64,000 bases of DNA from Streptomyces griseochromogenes (lineage in GTDB: Bacteria > Actinomycetota > Actinomycetes > Streptomycetales > Streptomycetaceae): the NCBI RefSeq assembly GCF_001542625.1, contig NZ_CP016279.1, positions 9,486,001 to 9,550,000 of the forward strand. The letters are read 5' to 3'. This document shows positions 34,463 through 43,997 of this stretch, one piece after another. Below the pieces are notes generated by a model. The model was not told the origin of the DNA. It worked only from the letters and a program-made list of their open reading frames with translations, and did not search any database. The number at the start of each line of letters is the position of its first letter. Positions within the stretch are counted from its first letter, which is position 1. Made by a program: the position numbers and the translations under genes.

Positions 34463-35610
34463 CGGTTCACCCCGTACAGCGACAACAGGTTCTTCATCCG
34501 CTCCTCGGCGAGCTTCGGGTCCGGGAACAGCCCCAGGCCGTCGGCGAGTTCGTAGGCGCGGGCGAGGTGCGGGAGAGAGCGGGCCGACTGGAGGCCGCCG
34601 ACCATCGTGAAGTGCCTCTGGTGGCCCGCGAGCCAGGCCAGGAAGACCACGCCCGTCTTGTAGAAGCGGGTCGGCGGCTGGAAGAGGTGGCGGGACAGCT
34701 CGACCGTCGGGTCCAGCAGGCCCCGGAAGCCGGCCGTGTCGCCCGCGTCCAGGACCCGTACCGCCTCCGCCGCCAGCGGGCCCAGCGGATCGAAGATGCC
34801 GAGCAGGGCGTGGCTGAAGCCCTCGCCGTCGCCCGCGATCAGTTCGGGGTAGTCGAAGTCGTCGCCGGTATAGCAGCGGACCCCTCGGGGCAGCCTGCGC
34901 CGCAGGTCGATCTCGCGCCGGGCGTCCAGCAGCGACACCTTGACGCCGTCGACCTTGTCGGGGTGGGCGGCGATGACCTCCAGGAACACCTCGGTCGCCG
35001 TGTCCAGGTCCGCCGCGCCCCAGTAGCCTTCCAGCGCCGGGTCGAACATCGGGCCCAGCCAGTGCAGGATGACCGGCTCGGCGGCCTGGCGCAGGAGATG
35101 GCCGTAGATCTCCAGGTAGTCCTCGGGCCCGGAAGCGACAGTGGCCAGCGCCCGGGACGCCATCAGGATCGCCTGGGCGCCCGACTCCTCGACCACCGCC
35201 AGCTGCTCCTCGTAGGCCGCGCGGATCTCCGCCGGAGATCCGCCCGTGAGCTGGTCGGTGCCGACCCCGCAGGCGATCCGGCCACCGACCGACCGTGCCT
35301 CGGCCGCGCTCCGGCGGATCAGCTCCGCCGCGCCCGCCCAGTCCAGGCCCATCCCGCGCTGCGCGGTGTCCATCGCCTCGGCGACGCCGAGCCCGTGGGA
35401 CCACAGATGGCGGCGGAAGGCGAGCGTGGCGTCCCAGTCGACGGCGGCGGGCGAGTCGGGCGAGGCATCGGCGTACGGGTCGGCGACGACATGGGCCGCC
35501 GAGAAGACCGTACGGGAGGTGAAGGGGGTGCCAGAAGAAATGACCAGGGGATCGACGCGGGGCTCGTACGTTCGCAAGCGGCCGTCGGCGGCCGGGAGTC
35601 GGATGGTCAC
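34459..35610 (-). CDS. Dihydrodipicolinate-synthase-like aldolase (DUF993-like)
   Basis: A 383-residue protein resembling the DUF993 group distantly related to DapA-type aldolases. Visible: SSGTPFTSRTVFSAAHVVAD near the start, GRIACGVGTDQL, AQAILMASRAL, VILHWLGPMFDPALEGYWG, and KVDGVKVSLLD, where the lysine is a candidate Schiff-base residue. It probably cleaves or rearranges a keto sugar acid, an inference. GTG at 35610 overlaps the stop of the Gfo/Idh gene; a far longer open frame upstream is antisense noise. Confidence 0.75.
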   Translation of the reverse strand: MTIRLPAADGRLRTYEPRVDPLVISSGTPFTSRTVFSAAHVVADPYADASPDSPAAVDWDATLAFRRHLWSHGLGVAEAMDTAQRGMGLDWAGAAELIRRSAAEARSVGGRIACGVGTDQLTGGSPAEIRAAYEEQLAVVEESGAQAILMASRALATVASGPEDYLEIYGHLLRQAAEPVILHWLGPMFDPALEGYWGAADLDTATEVFLEVIAAHPDKVDGVKVSLLDARREIDLRRRLPRGVRCYTGDDFDYPELIAGDGEGFSHALLGIFDPLGPLAAEAVRVLDAGDTAGFRGLLDPTVELSRHLFQPPTRFYKTGVVFLAWLAGHQRHFTMVGGLQSARSLPHLARAYELADGLGLFPDPKLAEERMKNLLSLYGVNR

Positions 35611-36758
35611 AGCGTGATCTCCGGTACGTCGAGACGGCGGCCCTCGGCCGAGGACTTCAGGCCCAGTTCGGCGAGTTGCACGCCGCGGGCACCGGCCAGC
35701 AGGTCCCAGTGGTACGGCGCGTCGGCGTAGACGTGCTTGAGGAACAACTCCCACTGGGCCTTGAAGCCGTTGTCGAACTCCTGGTTGTCCGGGACCTCCT
35801 GCCACTGGTCCCGGAAGGCCTCGATGGCCGGGACGTCGGGGTTCCATACGGGCTTCGGGGTGGCGCCGCGGTGCTGCGTACGGCACTTCCTGAGACCGGC
35901 CACCGCCGAGCCCTCGGTGCCGTCGACCTGGAACTCGACCAGTTCGTCGCGGTTGACGCGGACCGCCCAGGAGGAGTTGATCTGGGCGATCGCGCCGCCT
36001 TCGAGCTCGAAGACGCCGTAGGCCGCGTCGTCGGCGGTGGCGTCGTAGGGCTTGCCGTTCTCGTCCCAGCGCCGCGGGATGTGGGTGGTGGCCAGGGCCT
36101 GGACGGAGGTCACCCGGCCGAACAGCTCGTGGAGCACGTATTCCCAGTGCGGGAACATGTCGACGACGATGCCGCCGCCGTCCTCGGCGCGGTAGTTCCA
36201 GGAGGGGCGCTGGGCGGGCTGCCAGTCGCCCTCGAAGACCCAGTAGCCGAACTCGCCCCGGATGGACAGGATCCGGCCGAAGAAGCCGCCGTCGACGAGC
36301 CGCTTCAGCTTCAGCAGCCCCGGCAGGAAGATCTTGTCCTGGACGACGCCGTGCTTGACGCCCTTCGCGTGGGCCAGGCGGGCGAGGCCGAGGGCGCCCG
36401 CGAGGCCCGTGGCCGTGGGCTTCTCGGTGTAGATGTGCTTGCCGGCCGCTATCGCCTTCTTGACCGACTCCTCCCGGGCCGAGGTGGCCTGGGAGTCGAA
36501 GTAGAGGTCGACGTCCGGGTCGGCGAGGACGGCGTCCACGTCGGTGGAGACGTGCTCCAGGCCGTGCCGCTCGGCGATCTCCCTGAGGGCGCGCTCGCGG
36601 CGGCCGAGCAGGATCGGCTCCGGCCACAGCACGGTGCCGTCGCCGAGATCGAGGCCACCCTGCTCGCGCAGGGCGAGGATCGACCGGACGAGGTGCTGGC
36701 GATGACCCATGCGCCCGGTCACGCCGTTCATGGCGATCCGCACCGTCTTGCGTGTCAC
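35607..36758 (-). CDS. Gfo/Idh/MocA-family sugar oxidoreductase
   Basis: A 383-residue NAD(P)-dependent dehydrogenase of the glucose-fructose oxidoreductase/inositol dehydrogenase family. The Rossmann N-terminus (IAMNGVTGRMGHRQHL) differs slightly from the usual GxGxxG. Further on are EKPTATGL, with the conserved EKP lysine, and GIVVDMFPHWEYVL in the catalytic region. It would oxidise a sugar or cyclitol hydroxyl. First gene of the leftward operon, GTG start at 36758, with a LacI-type operator about 95 nt upstream. It is not close to the inositol genes, so inositol is only one possibility. Confidence 0.85.
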   Translation of the reverse strand: MTRKTVRIAMNGVTGRMGHRQHLVRSILALREQGGLDLGDGTVLWPEPILLGRRERALREIAERHGLEHVSTDVDAVLADPDVDLYFDSQATSAREESVKKAIAAGKHIYTEKPTATGLAGALGLARLAHAKGVKHGVVQDKIFLPGLLKLKRLVDGGFFGRILSIRGEFGYWVFEGDWQPAQRPSWNYRAEDGGGIVVDMFPHWEYVLHELFGRVTSVQALATTHIPRRWDENGKPYDATADDAAYGVFELEGGAIAQINSSWAVRVNRDELVEFQVDGTEGSAVAGLRKCRTQHRGATPKPVWNPDVPAIEAFRDQWQEVPDNQEFDNGFKAQWELFLKHVYADAPYHWDLLAGARGVQLAELGLKSSAEGRRLDVPEITL

Positions 36759-37062
36759 GTCAGTCCCCTTCGCGGGCGCCGTGCGCCCCGATCGGCATCA
36801 GCAGTGTCATCGTCCCCGGCAGCCGGTCCGGCATCAGCCGCCCCTACCGCAGCAAGCGCTTTCTATCCGATGAAAAGCTAGCCTCTGACCAGGGGTCGCG
36901 ACAAGGTCCGGTCCACCTCGAGTTGTTCGAGGGGGCGAACAAACGGAGTGCTTGGCTTTAAGGTCTGCTCGACACCGCACGGAACCGCGACGGTGCCCGG
37001 CCTGTCTACGAGGACGTACGAGCACCAATGCGCGACCAGAAGCGCGACCGGAGGACGACGAG
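36759..37062. other. 304-bp divergent control region
   Basis: Separates the leftward oxidoreductase operon from the rightward LacI gene. It contains the AAGCGCTT operator at 36851-36864 and a short AT-richer stretch (36860-36900) that may hold promoters for both directions. No gene is seen. Confidence 0.55.
36851..36864. promoter_or_regulatory. LacI-type operator of the Gfo/Idh operon
   Basis: AGCAAGCGCTTTCT has the palindromic core AAGCGCTT with central CG, typical of LacI/CcpA-family sites. It lies upstream of the leftward operon and of the divergent LacI gene, so one site could control both. Confidence 0.6.
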
Positions 37063-38109
37063 ATGACGGTGACCCTGGCGGACGTGGCGGCCCGCGCACA
37101 GGTCTCCCCCGCGACGGTGTCGCGCGTGCTGAACGGCAACTACCCCGTGGCCGCCTCCACACGCGAGCGGGTGCTGCGGGCGGTGGACGAGCTGGACTAC
37201 GTCCTCAACGGCCCGGCCAGCGCGCTGGCCGCGGCCACCTCCGACCTCGTCGGCATCCTCGTCAACGACATCGCCGACCCCTTCTTCGGGATCATGGCGA
37301 GCGCCATCCAGGGCGAGATCGGGGGCCCGGGCGGCCGGGCGGGCGGCGAGCGCCTCGCGGTCGTCTGCAACACCGGGGGCTCGCCGGAGCGCGAGCTGAC
37401 GTATCTCACCCTGCTCCAGCGGCAGCGGGCCGCCGCCGTGGTGCTGACCGGCGGGGCCATGGAGAGTGCGCCGCACGCCGCGGCCGTGGCGGCGAAGCTG
37501 CGCAAGCTGGCGGACGCCGGCACCCGGGTGGTGCTGTGCGGGCGCCCGCCGGCGCCGGACACCGACGCCATCGCCCTGACCTTCGACAACCGCGGCGGCG
37601 CCCGCGCGCTGACGGACCACCTCATCGGCCTCGGCCACCGCCGCCTCGGCTACATCGCGGGCCCCGAGGAACGCACGACGACCCGGCACCGTCTGGAGGG
37701 CCACCGCGCCTCGCTCCAGGCGGCCGGCATCGACGAGGACCCCCGCTGGACGGTGCACGGCCGCTACGACCGCCGGTCCGGCTACGAGGCCACGCTGGAG
37801 CTGCTGCGCCGCGACGCGTCCCTCACCGCGATCGTGGCCGCGAACGACTCCGTCGCCCTCGGCGCCTGCGCCGCGCTGCGCGAGTCGGGCCTGCGCATCC
37901 CCGAGGACGTCTCGGTGGCGGGCTTCGACGACCTGCCCTTCAGCATCGACGCGGTGCCGTCCCTCACCACGGTGCGCCTGCCGCTGTCGGAGGCGGGCGC
38001 CCGGGCCGGACGCATCGCCATGGGCCGCGAGGAACCGCCGCCCGGCAGGATCGCCTCGGTGCGGGGCGAGCTGATGGTGCGGGGCTCGACCGGGGCACCG
38101 CGCGCCTGA
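37063..38109 (+). CDS. LacI-family transcriptional regulator
   Basis: A 348-residue LacI/GalR regulator. HTH and hinge: VTLADVAARAQVSPATVSRV and LNGPASALAAATSDLVGIL; the sugar-binding domain includes TDHLIGLGHRRLGYIAGP, AANDSVALGACAALRE and VAGFDDLPF. ATG at 37063 has GGAGG upstream and starts the HTH; the longer open frame is rejected. It is divergent from the Gfo/Idh-DUF993-TIM operon and likely responds to that pathway's sugar. Confidence 0.9.
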   Translation: MTVTLADVAARAQVSPATVSRVLNGNYPVAASTRERVLRAVDELDYVLNGPASALAAATSDLVGILVNDIADPFFGIMASAIQGEIGGPGGRAGGERLAVVCNTGGSPERELTYLTLLQRQRAAAVVLTGGAMESAPHAAAVAAKLRKLADAGTRVVLCGRPPAPDTDAIALTFDNRGGARALTDHLIGLGHRRLGYIAGPEERTTTRHRLEGHRASLQAAGIDEDPRWTVHGRYDRRSGYEATLELLRRDASLTAIVAANDSVALGACAALRESGLRIPEDVSVAGFDDLPFSIDAVPSLTTVRLPLSEAGARAGRIAMGREEPPPGRIASVRGELMVRGSTGAPRA

Positions 38110-38227
38110 GCGAGGCGGCACCGGTGGCCGACGCGCACCGGCGGGCACGGGCATGGACGCTGCCGGCCCGCCGGGCTAGCCTCGGAGGAACGGTATCTCT
38201 GACTGGGTCAAGTATCCGGGCGCGATC

Positions 38228-39172
38228 ATGACCGTCCAGGACGTCCGCGCCTTCAACCGCTTCTACACCGGCGTCATCGGCGCCCTCGACTACGGCCGCC
38301 ACCTGTACGCGCCGTACACCCTCACCGAGTCCCGTGTGCTCTACGAACTCGCTCACGACCGGCAGCTGGACGCGGCGGACCTGCGCGGCCGTCTGGCGCT
38401 GGACGCCGGCTACCTGAGCCGCATCCTGAACGGGTTCGAGGAGGCGGGGCTGATCGAGCGCGGCCCGTCCGCGGCGGATCCGCGGCGCAGGAGCGTCACG
38501 CTCACCGCGCGCGGACGCGAGACCGCCGGGCTGCTGGACGAGCGGGCGCGGGAGACGGTCGGGGCGCTGCTGGACGGCGTGGCCCCGGAGCAACGGCCGC
38601 GCCTCGCGGAGGCGATGCGGACCGTCCGGGACATCCTCGGGGACGAGCGGGCGCCGGGTCGAGGGGACGTCGTTCTGCGCGAGCCGCGCCCCGGCGACCT
38701 CGGCTGGATCGTGCAGCGCAACGCGGCGCTGTACGCCGCCGAGTACGGCTGGAACGCCGACTACGAGGGCCTGGTCGCGAGGATCGTCGCGGACTTCGCC
38801 GAGGACCACGATCCGCATCTGGAGCGGGTGTGGATCGCCGAGGGCGCGGGCGGACGGGTGGTGGGCTGTGTGATGTGCGTGCGGGACGAGGTTCCGGCCA
38901 CCGCGCGGCTGCGCCTGCTGCTCGTGGAGCCCGACGCGCGCGGGCACGGCATCGGCGACCGGCTGGTGCGGGCCGTCATCGACTTCGCGCGCGGGGTGGG
39001 CTACCGCGACCTGGTGCTGTGGACCAACGACGTGCTCAGCAGCGCGCGTCATCTCTACCAGCGGCACGGCTTCGCGCTCGTCGCCGAGAAGCCGCACCGC
39101 TCCTTCGGCAAGGATCTGACAGGCCAGGACTGGCGATTGGATCTGCACGGATCGGGGGCGCGTGACGAGTAG
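38228..39172 (+). CDS. MarR-like HTH fused to GNAT acetyltransferase
   Basis: A 314-residue two-domain protein. Residues 1 to about 145 form a MarR-type winged helix (LTESRVLYELAH, LALDAGYLSRILNGFEEAGLIERG, DPRRRSVTLTARG). From about 150 a GNAT acetyltransferase follows with the acetyl-CoA loop LLVEPDARGHGIGDRLV and the end LYQRHGFALVAEKPHRSFG. The pairing is known in many bacteria, but its targets are mostly unknown. It has its own ATG with a short leader and is separated from the LacI gene by 118 nt. Confidence 0.88.
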   Translation: MTVQDVRAFNRFYTGVIGALDYGRHLYAPYTLTESRVLYELAHDRQLDAADLRGRLALDAGYLSRILNGFEEAGLIERGPSAADPRRRSVTLTARGRETAGLLDERARETVGALLDGVAPEQRPRLAEAMRTVRDILGDERAPGRGDVVLREPRPGDLGWIVQRNAALYAAEYGWNADYEGLVARIVADFAEDHDPHLERVWIAEGAGGRVVGCVMCVRDEVPATARLRLLLVEPDARGHGIGDRLVRAVIDFARGVGYRDLVLWTNDVLSSARHLYQRHGFALVAEKPHRSFGKDLTGQDWRLDLHGSGARDE

Positions 39173-39183
39173 GGTCCGGGACC

Positions 39184-39984
39184 ATGAAGCTGGCGTTCTC
39201 CACTCTCGGTGTCCCCGGCCTGCCCGTCCCCGAGGTCCTGGCACTCGCGACCGCCCACGGCTACCACGGCGTGGAACTGCGCGCCCATCCCGAGGAGCCG
39301 GTGCACCCGGGCCTCGCCCCCGCCACACGCGCCGAGACGGCCGCGCTGTTCAAGGGGGCCGGGGTCGAGGTGCTGGGCCTCGCCGGATACGCGCGGGTCG
39401 CCGCGCCCGGCGACGACACCCCGGTACTGGAGGAGATCCGTGCGCTCCTCCAGCTGGCCCACGACCTGGGTGCCCCCTTCGTGCGGGTGTTCCCCGGCGC
39501 CGACCCGGACCGCCCCCGTGAGGAGTCGGACGCCGTCGCCGCCCGGCGGCTGGGCACCGCCGCCGAGGACGCCTCCGCGCTCGGTGTGCGGATCCTGCTG
39601 GAGACCCACGACTCGCACCGCACCGGTGCCGACGTGATCCGCGTCCTCGGCCCGGTCGGCCACCGGCAGGTGGGCGCGCTGTGGGACGTGATGCACACCT
39701 GGCTGGGCGGCGAGCAGCCCTCGGACAGCTACGCGGCGCTCGCCCCGCACCTCGGCTATGTCCAGGTCAAGGACATCGCCTCGGCCGAGGACATCACCCC
39801 GCTGCCGCTCGGCGCGGGCGTCCTCCCGCTCACCGAGTGCGTGGACGTCCTCTCCCGGCACGGCTGGGACGGCTGGCTGTGCTGGGAGTACGAGAAGCGG
39901 TGGTACGAGTCGGCGGCTCCGCTTCCGGGGCTGCTGGCGGCGGGGCGCGAGCATCTCGTGCGGTTGCTGGGCGAGGCAGCCTAG
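39184..39984 (+). CDS. Sugar phosphate isomerase/epimerase (TIM barrel)
   Basis: A 266-residue xylose-isomerase-like TIM barrel: LAFSTLGVPGLPVPEVLALA, GYHGVELRAH, ILLETHDSHRTGADV (metal-ligand Glu and His), VGALWDVMHTW and the C-terminal DGWLCWEYEKRWY. It starts 11 nt after the MarR-GNAT gene on the same strand, so the two may be co-transcribed. It is unlike the TIM protein of the Gfo/Idh operon in detail. Substrate unknown. Confidence 0.82.
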   Translation: MKLAFSTLGVPGLPVPEVLALATAHGYHGVELRAHPEEPVHPGLAPATRAETAALFKGAGVEVLGLAGYARVAAPGDDTPVLEEIRALLQLAHDLGAPFVRVFPGADPDRPREESDAVAARRLGTAAEDASALGVRILLETHDSHRTGADVIRVLGPVGHRQVGALWDVMHTWLGGEQPSDSYAALAPHLGYVQVKDIASAEDITPLPLGAGVLPLTECVDVLSRHGWDGWLCWEYEKRWYESAAPLPGLLAAGREHLVRLLGEAA

Positions 39985-40073
39985 TCACGTAGGAATTCGC
40001 TGGCCGGGGTGCCGGTGCCCGGCTAGCCTCCCCCGGTGATCCAGTCACCGGGGCGCCGCGCCCTTCCTCGCTC

Positions 40074-41315
40074 ATGAGCCTGGCCCGCTCGCTCATCGAC
40101 GTACGGCCGCTGCGCACCTCGCCCGTCTTCCGGCGGCTGCTGATCGGGCGGACGGTGTCCGTGCTCGGCAGCTTCATGACCATGGTCACCGTCATGTACC
40201 AGGTCTGGGACATGACCCACAGCTCGGTCTGGAGCGGTGCGGTCGGTCTGGCGCAGGCGCTGCCGATGGTCGGTGTCAGTCTGTTCGCTGGCGCCTGGGT
40301 CGACCGGGCCGACCGGCGCCGTGTGTACCTGCTGGGCACCGTCGGCTCGGCGGTCTGCTCCTTCCTGCTGGCCGTGCAGGGGTTCACCGGGCACGTGCCG
40401 GTGGGCGTGGTGCTCGCGCTGGTGGCGGTGCAGACGTCGTTCGCCGCGCTCGGCGCGCCGGCGGCGGGTGTGTTCGTGCCGCGGCTGCTGCCCAAGGAGC
40501 AGGTGGCCGCCGCTCTCGCCCTGAACCAGGCCACCGGCCAGGCCATGATGCTCGTCGGCCCGGCGCTCGCCGGCGTCGTGCTCGGCTGGTGGGGCATCGG
40601 CGCCTGCTACCTGCTGGACGCCCTGAGCTTCGGCCTGTCCTTCTACGGCGCCTACGGGCTGCCCGCGCTGCCGCCGGAGGGCGAGAAGTCCCGGCCGGGT
40701 GTCCACGGCGTGCTGGACGGCCTGCGCTTTCTGACCGGCCATCGGGTGGTGCGCGGCGCGCTGCTGACGGATCTGGCGGCCACCGTACTGTCCATGCCGG
40801 CCAGTCTGTTCCCGCTGGTCAACGCCGAGCGCTTCGGCGGCGACCCGCGCACGCTGGGTCTGTTCCTGTCGGCGCTCGCCTCGGGGGGCGTCGCCGCGAC
40901 CGCCTTCTCCGGCCCGGTCACCCGTCTGGCCCGCCCCGGCCCGGTGATGCTGTGCGCGTCCGGCACCTGGGGCGTGGCCCTCGCCCTGTTCGGCCTCACC
41001 ACCAGCGCCTGGACGGGCCTCGGGATGCTGGTGCTGGCCGGTGCGGCGGACGCGGTGGCCGTCCTCTCCCGCACCACGATCGTGCAGACCCGCACCCCGG
41101 ACGCCCTGCTGGGCCGGGTCACGGCGGCCGAGACGATCGTCGGCCAGGCGGGCCCCCATCTCGGCAACGTGCGCGGTGGTGTGGTGGCCGGCTGGACCTC
41201 GGGCGCGACCGCCCTGGTCACGGGCGGCCTGATGTGTGTCCTCGCGGTGGCGGCGGTCGCGACGACGACACCCGAGCTGCGCAAGGGCGCCGCCGGGCCG
41301 CCGGACGGGCCGTGA
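40074..41315 (+). CDS. MFS transporter
   Basis: A 413-residue polytopic protein with 12 predicted helices. The family loop between helices 2 and 3 reads GAWVDRADRRRVYLLG. The sequence resembles the drug or siderophore exporter group with PAAGVFVPRLLPKEQVAAALALNQATGQ. Substrate unknown. It is transcribed alone and converges on the lipoprotein gene, leaving 60 bp between the stops. Confidence 0.88.
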   Translation: MSLARSLIDVRPLRTSPVFRRLLIGRTVSVLGSFMTMVTVMYQVWDMTHSSVWSGAVGLAQALPMVGVSLFAGAWVDRADRRRVYLLGTVGSAVCSFLLAVQGFTGHVPVGVVLALVAVQTSFAALGAPAAGVFVPRLLPKEQVAAALALNQATGQAMMLVGPALAGVVLGWWGIGACYLLDALSFGLSFYGAYGLPALPPEGEKSRPGVHGVLDGLRFLTGHRVVRGALLTDLAATVLSMPASLFPLVNAERFGGDPRTLGLFLSALASGGVAATAFSGPVTRLARPGPVMLCASGTWGVALALFGLTTSAWTGLGMLVLAGAADAVAVLSRTTIVQTRTPDALLGRVTAAETIVGQAGPHLGNVRGGVVAGWTSGATALVTGGLMCVLAVAAVATTTPELRKGAAGPPDGP

Positions 41316-41375
41316 GCGGAGTCCGGGGCTAGGTCCGCAGGTGGTCGTCCGGCGGGGCCGAACCTTCGGGGGTCC

Positions 41376-42017
41376 TCACAGCCGCCGGGCGCAGCCCACC
41401 GGGTCCCGGCCGCCGAGTTGGACGTAGAGGGTCGTCGACGCGGGGCACTCCGTGCGGTCGGCGGCCGCCTTCATGACCTTGTACTGGGGCTTTCGGGGGC
41501 CGGAGCCGTCGCAGGCGGTCTCGCGCACCTGGCCGTCGCCCGAGCCGTACACGCAGTCGCCGGGGATCGTGCGCGGGCCGCCGCCGGCGCCGGGGGCGCC
41601 GGGGTGCGGGGGTTCCAGGTTGCGCATGCAGGCGTAGCCCTGGGGAATCGCGCCGTCGCCGTCCTCGTCGCCCTGCGCCCGCTGTTCGCTGATGTGCAGG
41701 ACGAAGTCGGTGGCCGACGGGCACAGGGGGCCGTCGGCGGCCGTGCCGTCGTAGCGGGCGACGACCCGGGCCGCGGCCCGCTCGCTCGCGCAGGGCACCT
41801 CGGTGAAGCTGGTGGTGCCGAAGGAACTGCATTCGCCGATCGCGAGGAACTGGGCGCCGTAGCCGGAGGGCCGGTCGGAGGTCGGCCGGGCACTGCCCAC
41901 CGGGGCGTCCGCCGGGCCGTGGCAGCCCGTGAGCAGGGCGGCCAGCGTGGCCAGGGTGAGCGCTGAGGCGGCTCGCAGCGGTCGGCCCGCCGGCCTCACG
42001 GCACCTTTCCCGCGCAT
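41376..42017 (-). CDS. Putative lipoprotein
   Basis: A 213-residue exported protein. The basic N-terminus and helix (ALTLATLAALLTGC) end in a lipobox LTGC, so the mature protein is probably anchored at Cys32. The mature part has about eight more cysteines and two sub-regions starting IGECSSFGTTSFTEVPC and GDCVYGSGDGQVRETAC that look like a duplicated domain similar to septum-formation/LppU-like proteins. Function unknown. Confidence 0.75.
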   Translation of the reverse strand: MRGKGAVRPAGRPLRAASALTLATLAALLTGCHGPADAPVGSARPTSDRPSGYGAQFLAIGECSSFGTTSFTEVPCASERAAARVVARYDGTAADGPLCPSATDFVLHISEQRAQGDEDGDGAIPQGYACMRNLEPPHPGAPGAGGGPRTIPGDCVYGSGDGQVRETACDGSGPRKPQYKVMKAAADRTECPASTTLYVQLGGRDPVGCARRL

Positions 42018-42130
42018 CGCATTCCCCCTGGACGCCCCGGTCCAGCGTGGCCCTCGGCTACGGAGCCACGCCAGACATCTTTGAGGATTTCCGCCCTTTG
42101 GGGGTATTGCGCCCGGAGTGCGACGTAGGC

Positions 42131-43966
42131 CTAGTACGTCAGCCCGTGACCGAGGGGGTACAGCACCTGGGCCGGATCGTCCGCCCGCTGCACCGGCACC
42201 GGGAGCCGTCCGCGCGGGTCCACCCGGCCGGCGATCACCCGTGCGGCGGCACGCAGTTCGACGTCGGTCCAGGAGTAGCTCGCCAGGTACCCCTTGACGG
42301 CGGGGAGTTGGGCGACGTCGTAAGGGTTCCTGATGGCGACGGCCACCACGGGCTTCCCGGTGGCGAGCAGCCGCTCCACCAGGGTCCGCTGGCTGCTGGC
42401 GGCCGTCATGTTGTACGTCCCGACGACCACCGCGTCCGCGTCCCGCGCGGCCGTCACCGCCTTGTCGATGGTGGCCGGCGAGGGTGCGCTGCCCGTGGAC
42501 AGGGCGGTGGCGGTGAAGTCCAGTTCGGAGAGGGCGGCGGCGAGGACGCGGGTGGGCGGGCCGGTGGTGCCGGACGGGGAGTCCGGGTCGGCGCCGACGA
42601 CGAGGACCCGGGGTGCGCTCCGGTGGTCGAGCGGGAGGATGCCGTCCTCGTTGACCAGCAGGGTCGTGGTCCGCTCGGCGATACGGTCGGCGGTGGCCAG
42701 ATGGGACTTGGTGCCCACGGTGCCGTCGACGCCGGCCCGGGTGACGTGGGCCCGGTCGAGAAGTCCGAGCCGGGCCTTCAGCCGCAGAATCCGCAGGATC
42801 GATTCATCCAGACGGGCCTCGGTCAGCTCGCCGATCTGCACGGCCTGGAGGACCGCGTGCCACGCCACGTCGAGCGAGGGCGGGTTGAGCAGCTGGTCGA
42901 CGCCGGCCTTCAGGGCCAGCACCGGCACCCGGTTGTCGCCGTACTTGGTACGCACGCCCTCCATGCCGAGGGAGTCGGTGACGACGACCCCGTCGTAGCC
43001 GAGTTCGCCGCGCAGGATGCCGGTGACGATCGGGTGGGAGAGGGTGGCCGGGTCGCCGGAGTCGTCGAGGGCCGGGAACTGGATGTGCGCGGTCATGATC
43101 GCGTCGATGCCCGCCGCGATCGCCGCCCGGAAGGGCACCGCGTCCAGCGACTCCCACAGCTCCCGGCTGTGCGTGATGACCGGAAGGCCGGTGTGGCTGT
43201 CGACGGCGGTGTCCCCGTGCCCCGGGAAGTGCTTGGCGGTGGCCGCGACCCGGGCGGACTGATACCCCTTCACCTCGGCCTCCACCAGGCCGGCGACCGC
43301 GTGCGGGTCGGCCCCGAAGGACCGTACGCCGATGACCGGGTTGGCCGGGTTGACGTTCACGTCGGCGTCGGGCGAGTAGTCCTGGTTGATGCCCATCGCG
43401 CGCAGTTCGGCGCCGGAGATCCGGCCGAGGGTGCGGGCGTCCGACCGGGAGCGGCCCGCCCCGACCGCCATCGCGCCGGGGAACAGCGTGGCGGGCCGGC
43501 CCACCCTGCACACTATGCCGTGTTCCTGATCGGTGGTGATGAGCACCGGCAGGCCGCGGGGCTGCTCCAGGGATGCCTTCTGGATGCCGTTGGACAGGTC
43601 GGCGATCTGGTGGGGATCGCGGGTGTTGTGGGCCCAGGTGAAGTAGATGATGCCGCCGACCCGGTACTTCGCGATCAGCTCGGCGGCCGTGCGGACCCCG
43701 ATCTCCTTGAGGTTGGCGTCGATGTCGGCCTGGTCGGGGGCGGTGGCCGAGTGGCCGTAGACCCGCATCACGAAGAGCTGGCCGACCTTCTCCTCGAGTG
43801 TCATGCGGGAGACGAGGGCGGTCAGTGCGCGGTCGTTCGGGGTGGCGGCGTGGGCGGCGGCGGCCGGTACGGTCAGCGCGGCGGTGAGGCCGGCGGTGGC
43901 GGTGAGGACGGTCCGTCTGGACGGCCGTGCGGTGTTTCCCGTGCTTCCCGTGCTGCTGTCGTGCAC
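42131..43966 (-). CDS. Tat-exported glycoside hydrolase family 3 protein
   Basis: A 611-residue secreted glycosidase resembling beta-N-acetylhexosaminidases. The signal peptide has a twin-arginine motif (PSRRTVLTATAG) and ends near AAAHA. The GH3 barrel carries KHFPGHGDT, whose His is the acid/base of the NagZ type, and VVVTDSLGMEGV with the nucleophile Asp; a GH3 C-terminal domain follows from about residue 400. An earlier ATG (44044) exists, but GTG at 43966 has GGAAGGAG and starts the signal peptide. An inverted repeat upstream suggests substrate-responsive control. Confidence 0.88.
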   Translation of the reverse strand: MHDSSTGSTGNTARPSRRTVLTATAGLTAALTVPAAAAHAATPNDRALTALVSRMTLEEKVGQLFVMRVYGHSATAPDQADIDANLKEIGVRTAAELIAKYRVGGIIYFTWAHNTRDPHQIADLSNGIQKASLEQPRGLPVLITTDQEHGIVCRVGRPATLFPGAMAVGAGRSRSDARTLGRISGAELRAMGINQDYSPDADVNVNPANPVIGVRSFGADPHAVAGLVEAEVKGYQSARVAATAKHFPGHGDTAVDSHTGLPVITHSRELWESLDAVPFRAAIAAGIDAIMTAHIQFPALDDSGDPATLSHPIVTGILRGELGYDGVVVTDSLGMEGVRTKYGDNRVPVLALKAGVDQLLNPPSLDVAWHAVLQAVQIGELTEARLDESILRILRLKARLGLLDRAHVTRAGVDGTVGTKSHLATADRIAERTTTLLVNEDGILPLDHRSAPRVLVVGADPDSPSGTTGPPTRVLAAALSELDFTATALSTGSAPSPATIDKAVTAARDADAVVVGTYNMTAASSQRTLVERLLATGKPVVAVAIRNPYDVAQLPAVKGYLASYSWTDVELRAAARVIAGRVDPRGRLPVPVQRADDPAQVLYPLGHGLTY

Positions 43967-43997
43967 GTGCGCTCCTTCCAAAGGAGAACCGCTGAAG

